DNA of 64,000 bases from contig NZ_SJOF01000001.1 in the NCBI RefSeq assembly GCF_004331255.1, forward strand, positions 1 to 64,000, written 5' to 3'. This document shows, one piece after another, positions 58,794 through 64,000 of this stretch (within the stretch, counting starts at the first letter, position 1; every line of letters starts with the position of its first letter). The notes beneath the pieces are model-generated. The model was not told the origin of the DNA. It saw only the letters and a list, made by a program, of their open reading frames with translations, and searched no databases. The position numbers and the translations under genes were made by a program. This stretch comes from Acinetobacter sp. ANC 4173 (GTDB lineage: Bacteria > Pseudomonadota > Gammaproteobacteria > Pseudomonadales > Moraxellaceae).

Positions 58794-59990
58794 ATGGCGA
58801 GTTTAGCTCAGACAACGATCAATAAAGTTCAGCAAGTCTATCAACGTATCAGCCCGCAAATTCCTGCCGAATTTACGGCACGAAATGTTCTGATTTTTTG
58901 TGTCATTGCTTTGCTGTGTTTAGGTTCTATTATGGTGGCTTCGGCTTCCATGCCTTATGCCGATCGAATGCTGGAGAATCCTTTCCATTATGTGGTACGG
59001 CATGCCATTTCAATTGTGGTGGCTGGCATCGCTGCATTTTTGGCCTATCGGGTTTCCTTGAATATATGGTTCAACAATACCTTTCCTCTGTGGCTCATCA
59101 CCATCGTATTGCTCGCTGCTGTATTGGTGATCGGGACGGAGGTGAATGGTTCGACACGTTGGATTCGTATTGCAGGCTTTACGCTACAAGCCACGGAAGT
59201 TGCCAAAGTCATGATGGCCATTTTCACGGCAGACTATGTGGTGCGCCGTGCGGCAGAAGTCCGGAACACTGTGAAAGGTTTGGTGCGACTTGCGGCAATT
59301 ATGATTTTAACGGTTGGTTTGATTATTGCGGAACCCGATTTGGGGGCAACAGTGGTCATTGTGCTGATGATGTTGGGTGTGTTCTTTTTAGCAGGTGCAC
59401 CTGTAATTCAGTTTGGTATCGCCCTTGGTGCGATTCTAACCGCCTTCTTCTTTCTCATTGTATTTGAACCCTACCGTTTTGAACGTTTGATGTCATTCTC
59501 TAATCCTTGGAACGATCCTTTAGGTGCAGGTTATCAGCTTTCTAATGCGCTGATGGCCTTTGGTCGTGGAGAATGGGCAGGGGTTGGCTTAGGTCATAGT
59601 ATTCAAAAAATGTCGTATTTACCCGAAGCCCATACCGACTTTATGTTGGCGGTGCTGGGAGAGGAGTTTGGCTTTTTAGGTATTACAGTGGTGTTGCTGC
59701 TGTCTTTTGGCATGTTGGTGTGCTGTATTAAAATTGGTCATCGTGCGCTACGCAATCAATATCTACGTGCAGGTTATTTGGCCTATGGCATCAGTATTAT
59801 CTTCTTGCTGCAAATCTTGGTGAATGCGGGCATGAATATGGGCATGCTACCGACCAAGGGTTTAACGTTACCTTTTATTAGTTATGGTGGCTCGTCTTTA
59901 ATTATGTGTGCAGTCATGATCAGCTTAATTCTGAAAATTGATGCAACCACGCAAGACATTAACCCAAGTAAAGAAGAATCAAGTTTCTAA
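58794..59990 (+). CDS. ftsW: Septal peptidoglycan polymerase FtsW
   Basis: A SEDS-family membrane glycosyltransferase that works with FtsI at the division septum. About ten helices are visible over 398 residues, with family strings MVASASMPYADRML, NPWNDPLGAGYQLSNALMAFGRG and LPEAHTDFMLAVLGEEFGF. MGMLPTKGLTLPFISYGGSS is the C-terminal signature. AAGGAGAG precedes the ATG. In many bacteria murG and murC follow; here transcription ends and a convergent gene begins, so the cell-wall cluster is split. Confidence 0.94.
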   Translation: MASLAQTTINKVQQVYQRISPQIPAEFTARNVLIFCVIALLCLGSIMVASASMPYADRMLENPFHYVVRHAISIVVAGIAAFLAYRVSLNIWFNNTFPLWLITIVLLAAVLVIGTEVNGSTRWIRIAGFTLQATEVAKVMMAIFTADYVVRRAAEVRNTVKGLVRLAAIMILTVGLIIAEPDLGATVVIVLMMLGVFFLAGAPVIQFGIALGAILTAFFFLIVFEPYRFERLMSFSNPWNDPLGAGYQLSNALMAFGRGEWAGVGLGHSIQKMSYLPEAHTDFMLAVLGEEFGFLGITVVLLLSFGMLVCCIKIGHRALRNQYLRAGYLAYGISIIFLLQILVNAGMNMGMLPTKGLTLPFISYGGSSLIMCAVMISLILKIDATTQDINPSKEESSF

Positions 59991-60034
59991 GCCTATTGGG
60001 CGTGTGCCTAATTAAGCACATATATTTTAATTGG

Positions 60035-60067
60035 AAAACCTCTTGTCTAATCAGATGAGAGGTTTTT
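60035..60067. terminator. Intrinsic terminator after ftsW
   Basis: AAAACCTCT (60035-60043) and AGAGGTTTT (60058-60066) with a 14-base loop and a T-run. It lies 45 bases after ftsW and could also serve the convergent gluQRS. Confidence 0.8.
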
Positions 60068-60070
60068 TAT

Positions 60071-60090
60071 TATCTCTAGATCTAGAGATA
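60071..60090. repeat. Perfect 20-bp palindrome at the gluQRS stop
   Basis: TATCTCTAGATCTAGAGATA is perfectly self-complementary with no spacer. It overlaps the last codons and the TAG stop of the minus-strand gluQRS and lies right after the ftsW terminator. It could be a protein-binding dyad or an extended terminator stem. Confidence 0.8.
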
Positions 60091-60945
60091 GTGTCCTTCC
60101 AATTCGATACAGTGAGGAATCAGGTCGGTATTCCACTGCGCCACAGCCTGTTGCAGCATGATTTCAGGGTGGTCTATATCTACTGCTGGCTGATGCAGAG
60201 CGTGTAGCGCCTGTTGTAATAGTTCAGGTGCTTGCTTCGGGTCTAAGGCTTGTGCAAGGTTTTGTTTTGACAATTTTTGCCCTTGAGCATTCATTGCGAG
60301 AGGCAGATGCATATAGCTCAATGTTGGATAACTCAGCAGTTGTGCGAGCCAAATTTGCCGTTCGGTATTATCCAGTAAATCTGCACCGCGAACGACATGA
60401 GTGATACCTTGCAAATAATCATCAACTACGACCGCTAATTGGTAATTGATGATGCCATCACGACGTTTTAACACAAAATCACCCAAATCTTTTTTTAGAT
60501 TGGAACAATGTTGACCTTGGAGGCGGTCTTGAAAGCAGATGGGTTGATCTTCGACTTTAACACGAATGGCTTGTTGTTCAAACGCCAGACCTAAATTACG
60601 ACAAGTCCCTGCATAGATGTGATTAGAACCGAGCATTTTTCGGGTGCAGGCACAGGCATAGACTTGACCCGCAACGTGTAACTGATCAATCACCGCTTCA
60701 TAAAGGGCTAGGCGATCTTTCTGGAAAATAATTTCGGCATCGGGGTAAAGCTGGAAGGCATCTAGGCATTCGAGAATATGTTGTTCACTGCCAGGATAAA
60801 TACGCGGAATGTCGGTATCTTCGATACGAACGTACCACTGTCCCTGTTGTGCCTTGGCATCGCAATAACTCGCAACGGCTGTGAGTAGTGAGCCAAAATG
60901 TAAAGGGCCGGTTGGCGATGGCGCAAACCGACCCACATAAGCCAT
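60082..60945 (-). CDS. gluQ: Glutamyl-Q tRNA(Asp) synthetase
   Basis: A truncated GluRS paralogue (287 residues, no anticodon domain) that attaches Glu to queuosine at position 34 of tRNA(Asp). The HIGH-like motif is in GRFAPSPTGPLHFGSLL, zinc residues in YACACTRKML...TCRNLG, and the KMSKS-like element in GQKLSKQNLAQAL. The ATG at 60945 follows GGGGGACAACAG and gives the family N-terminus. It lies downstream of dksA, the arrangement found in many gammaproteobacteria, and probably shares its transcript. Confidence 0.92.
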   Translation of the reverse strand: MAYVGRFAPSPTGPLHFGSLLTAVASYCDAKAQQGQWYVRIEDTDIPRIYPGSEQHILECLDAFQLYPDAEIIFQKDRLALYEAVIDQLHVAGQVYACACTRKMLGSNHIYAGTCRNLGLAFEQQAIRVKVEDQPICFQDRLQGQHCSNLKKDLGDFVLKRRDGIINYQLAVVVDDYLQGITHVVRGADLLDNTERQIWLAQLLSYPTLSYMHLPLAMNAQGQKLSKQNLAQALDPKQAPELLQQALHALHQPAVDIDHPEIMLQQAVAQWNTDLIPHCIELEGHYL

Positions 60946-60953
60946 CCTGTTGT

Positions 60954-60985
60954 CCCCCTTCTGTTGTAAGGAAGGGGTTAGGGGA
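60954..60985. repeat. GC-rich hairpin between dksA and gluQ
   Basis: CCCCTTC (60955-60961) pairs with GAAGGGG (60971-60977), followed by TTAGGGGAGG. The layout resembles short GC-rich intergenic repeats scattered in Acinetobacter genomes (recollection, not tested). It ends about 10 bases before the gluQ start, so it may limit gluQ expression relative to dksA. Confidence 0.45.
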
Positions 60986-61004
60986 GGATTATTGAATAAC
61001 ATAC

Positions 61005-61532
61005 TTACCCGTTGTTTTGCTTCTCTTTGATTTCAGCCAAAGTTTTGCAATCGATACAAAGCGTCGCGGTTGGGCGTGCTTCTAAACGGCGTAAACCAAT
61101 TTCGATACCACATGTTTCGCAGAAACCGTAATCATCATTCTTGATTGCTTCAATCGATTGTTCAATTTTACGAATCAATTTGCGCTCACGGTCACGTGTT
61201 CTCAGTTCAATTGCAAATTCTTCTTCTTGCGTTGCACGGTCATTAACGTCAGGCAATGCTGTATTTTCATCTTGCATGGTGTTGAGGGTACGATCCACTT
61301 CAGACATGAGCTCTTTTTTCCACGCCAATAAAATCAGGCGGAAGTGTTCAAGCTGTCCTTCAGACATGTATTCTTCATTCTTTTTTGGCTGATAAGGTTC
61401 AATACCAAATAAGCTTGCAGTAGAACCACCTTCAGTTGCCTTCGGCTTTGCTTTACGTACGCGCTTGGTAGATTTGTCATCTACAACATCTGTATGTTCA
61501 TCCAAGACTTGGGTTTGGTTATCATTCGCCAT
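61005..61532 (-). CDS. dksA: RNA polymerase-binding factor DksA
   Basis: Secondary-channel regulator that works with ppGpp on rRNA, amino acid and stress promoters. The coiled coil with acidic tip is around DVNDRATQEEEFAIELRTRDRERK, here spanning residues ~95-118; the zinc finger is CETC...CIDC. The protein is 175 residues, about 25 longer than E. coli DksA, because of a charged Lys/Asp-rich N-terminal extension (1-40). I use the ATG at 61532, 9 bases after AGGA; the earlier ATG abuts that site. gluQ follows. Confidence 0.93.
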   Translation of the reverse strand: MANDNQTQVLDEHTDVVDDKSTKRVRKAKPKATEGGSTASLFGIEPYQPKKNEEYMSEGQLEHFRLILLAWKKELMSEVDRTLNTMQDENTALPDVNDRATQEEEFAIELRTRDRERKLIRKIEQSIEAIKNDDYGFCETCGIEIGLRRLEARPTATLCIDCKTLAEIKEKQNNG

Positions 61533-61743
61533 ATAGGGCATTCCTCATCATATACGTACATCTATACGCAAAAAATATGGTGATATGCAAGTGTTTTTAT
61601 CTACCGCCCTTGCGGAGATTGTTCCACAGGGGCCGTCATCATATAGACTTTTTTCAATTCTGGATAGTCTTTGATGTTTCGATTTAAGCTATCACCTTTT
61701 ATTTAGCAGCCATAACATAATGGAAATAAAATGAAATGAAAAG

Positions 61744-62553
61744 TTAGTAGCCTGTAATTTCAATATTTATTTTTTTCTGTATAGGCTGCGTACGATGCAC
61801 TTGAGTTGTAAACTGGCCATTGGCTTTTAATTGTACGACGCGATAGCCGGGGGCTTCATCGTCGAGCGCAAAATCATCACTATGGGGTTTAAATTGTACA
61901 CAGGTAGAAGGAGTAGATAAAAAGTGGATGCCATGCCATTGATTTTCCGAAGCTTGATGCACATGACCACATAATACCAATTTGACATTCGAGTGCTTAG
62001 CCAAAATGTCGGTCAGGTGCTCGGTGTTTTTCAGAATATGTTGATCTATCCAACGGGACTGCATTTCAAAAGGATGGTGATGGCAGGCAATTAAAATGGA
62101 TTGCTCAGCATGAAGACTGAGAATTTGATCCAGTTGTTTGAGTTGTTCGGTATCAATCCAGCCATCAATTTTTCCTTTGACGGCACTATTGAGCAGCACC
62201 AAACACCAATTTCCTATAGGAATAGCATGGACTTTGTTTTGTTGGTCATGAAATGGAAAGAATTCCTCACTATCATGGTTGCCGGGCACTTGGTAGTATT
62301 GTAACCCCGTGGTTTGCATAAAGTCGAGATAGCGTTGATAGGTTTCAGACACAGGAATCTGCGCCAAATCACCTGTATGAATCAGCGCGTGTGCGTGTGG
62401 ATATTCATGTTGAATTTGAGCTATCACACGATGAAAACTTTGCTCAGGATTCATATGCACAAATTCTAAATCATCCTGATTCATTAAATGTGTATCTGAA
62501 ATTTGTATGATGGTCCAGCTTTGCTGTTGATCATGTGGTTGTTTTAAAGTCAT
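61744..62553 (-). CDS. cpdA: 3',5'-cyclic-AMP phosphodiesterase CpdA
   Basis: A class III metallophosphoesterase that degrades cAMP. The five metal motifs are in order: QISDTHL, HTGDLAQ, VPGNHD, ACHHHPF and LCGHVHQ. The length, 269 residues, is normal. I start at the ATG 62553 after GGGGAAGG; an in-frame ATG six codons earlier overlaps the end of the NUDIX gene by eight bases and has a poorly spaced site. It is co-transcribed with the NUDIX gene upstream, as in E. coli (nudF-cpdA). Confidence 0.9.
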   Translation of the reverse strand: MTLKQPHDQQQSWTIIQISDTHLMNQDDLEFVHMNPEQSFHRVIAQIQHEYPHAHALIHTGDLAQIPVSETYQRYLDFMQTTGLQYYQVPGNHDSEEFFPFHDQQNKVHAIPIGNWCLVLLNSAVKGKIDGWIDTEQLKQLDQILSLHAEQSILIACHHHPFEMQSRWIDQHILKNTEHLTDILAKHSNVKLVLCGHVHQASENQWHGIHFLSTPSTCVQFKPHSDDFALDDEAPGYRVVQLKANGQFTTQVHRTQPIQKKINIEITGY

Positions 62554-62563
62554 GTCCTTCCCC

Positions 62564-63184
62564 TTAGACATTCCTTATAGTTTTAATGTGTTGTTCTAAC
62601 CATTGCAATGCCATAATGACAGGTGAATTTCTGAGCCGACCATTGGTCAGTAGACTACGTATATCAGCATAATTAAGAATATGTAATTGAATATTCTCGC
62701 CTTCGTCAGCAACTCCGAATATTCCGCCTTGCTCAGGGAGTTCTGCTTCTGCACTATATAGATGAAAAAGTTCGGCGCATGCTCCAGCAGAAGGATAAAA
62801 ACTGAATAGGTGCTGTAACTGTTGCAACTCACAGCCTGATTCTTCAAGGCTTTCACGTCGTATACAGCTTTCAGGCGATTCATCGCCATCGAGTACACCG
62901 GCAATAATTTCAAGTTGCCATGGTGAATCTTGGTCATCCATTGCACCAATACGAAACTGTTCAATTAAAGCGAATTTTTGTTGATGATCATTATAAATTA
63001 AAACCCCTGCAGCTTCAGGACGTTGAATTAATTCCCGATGAATAACAGAGGTGTATTGGCTTTGTTGAAATAAACGATGTTTGAGACTGACTTTTTCAAC
63101 CTGAATAAAGCCGCGAAATAAATATTCTCGAGAAAGAATGTCTACTTCGTCGCTATTATACGTTGCTCGTTTAATAATATTCAT
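62564..63184 (-). CDS. nudF: NUDIX hydrolase, ADP-ribose pyrophosphatase type
   Basis: Splits ADP-ribose and similar NDP-sugars to AMP and a phosphosugar. The Nudix box is GVLDGDESPESCIRRESLEESG near residue 97-118, with its RE-x2-EE-x-G core present. LIEQFRIGA and FSFYPSAGACAELFHLYSA flank it as in NudF/ADPRase proteins. At 206 residues the size is right. It is followed by cpdA with near-contact, a conserved pair. The neighbour thiC on the far side is read on the same strand. Confidence 0.88.
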   Translation of the reverse strand: MNIIKRATYNSDEVDILSREYLFRGFIQVEKVSLKHRLFQQSQYTSVIHRELIQRPEAAGVLIYNDHQQKFALIEQFRIGAMDDQDSPWQLEIIAGVLDGDESPESCIRRESLEESGCELQQLQHLFSFYPSAGACAELFHLYSAEAELPEQGGIFGVADEGENIQLHILNYADIRSLLTNGRLRNSPVIMALQWLEQHIKTIRNV

Positions 63185-63259
63185 AAAGCTCGGTCAGGAT
63201 GAAAATGACTATTTCATCCTAACGGAGTTTTTTCTGAACACCAATATTTTTTTAGCTAA

Positions 63260-64000
<741 letters not shown>

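Noticed and set aside
58898..59467. A 189-codon open frame inside ftsW
   Set aside because: It lies in another register of ftsW, is rich in Cys and His as expected from a shifted frame, and has no ribosome site.

Overview
The window reads as chromosomal DNA of an Acinetobacter species (Moraxellaceae, Gammaproteobacteria). This rests on the AT-rich composition, recognisable Acinetobacter-type proteins (GacA, PilS/PilR, ComM, GlnK/AmtB, DksA, OprD and TorF porins), and gene orders such as xerD-dsbC-hom-thrC and pepA-holC divergent from lptF-lptG. The species cannot be fixed from the sequence alone. Nearly everything is core, housekeeping DNA. I see no tRNA, no CRISPR array, no intact insertion sequence and no prophage.

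Layout. 1-1130: the 3' end of a 5S rRNA (end of an rrn operon) with its terminator, then about 1 kb without a clear gene. That stretch holds an 11-codon relic of an AAHS-type transporter, a second strong hairpin terminator, and a leader with two mutually exclusive hairpins and a short upstream ORF. 1114-12700: a hypothetical protein, a flavin reductase, an AAHS transporter, the YgiQ radical-SAM protein, a DUF2726 protein, RidA, DNA polymerase IV, a GH25 lysozyme-like protein, an MdtD-like exporter and a decayed membrane-protein gene. 12700-24000: LOG-family protein, a TerC/CBS/CorC membrane protein, YchJ, a TRIC-type channel, a NiaP-like transporter, ParC, FadD, a MAPEG protein and pyrophosphatase. 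24000-31300: OprD porin, a 1.2 kb gap, a TorF porin behind a very good sigma-54 promoter, ComM, UbiK and glnK-amtB behind a second sigma-54-like promoter. This looks like a nitrogen-responsive neighbourhood.

31300-35000: nrdR-ribD-methyltransferase-ribE, a tightly packed run in which a D12-class adenine methyltransferase sits inside the riboflavin genes. 35000-46700: DedA, a 72-residue unknown gene with a dense operator-like upstream region, pepA-holC-coiled-coil protein, lptFG, gpmI, ctpA, pilSR. 46700-51400: gacA, pbpG, two adjacent uncharacterised genes, thrC. 51400-57300: hom, dsbC, xerD, then feoA-feoB-FeoC-like behind a Fur-box-like promoter. 57400-64000: murD-ftsW, gluQRS and dksA, cpdA and a NUDIX hydrolase, and the 3' part of thiC running off the right edge.

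I found no clear new multi-gene system. The items most worth a second look are the orphan adenine methyltransferase inside the rib operon, the sigma-54 promoter in front of the TorF porin, the dyad-rich control region of the 72-residue gene, the alternative-hairpin leader near 1 kb, and the two gene relics (191-223 and 12248-12667). Start codons were adjusted inward where a ribosome binding site, family N-terminus or overlap argued for it; these choices are stated in each entry.
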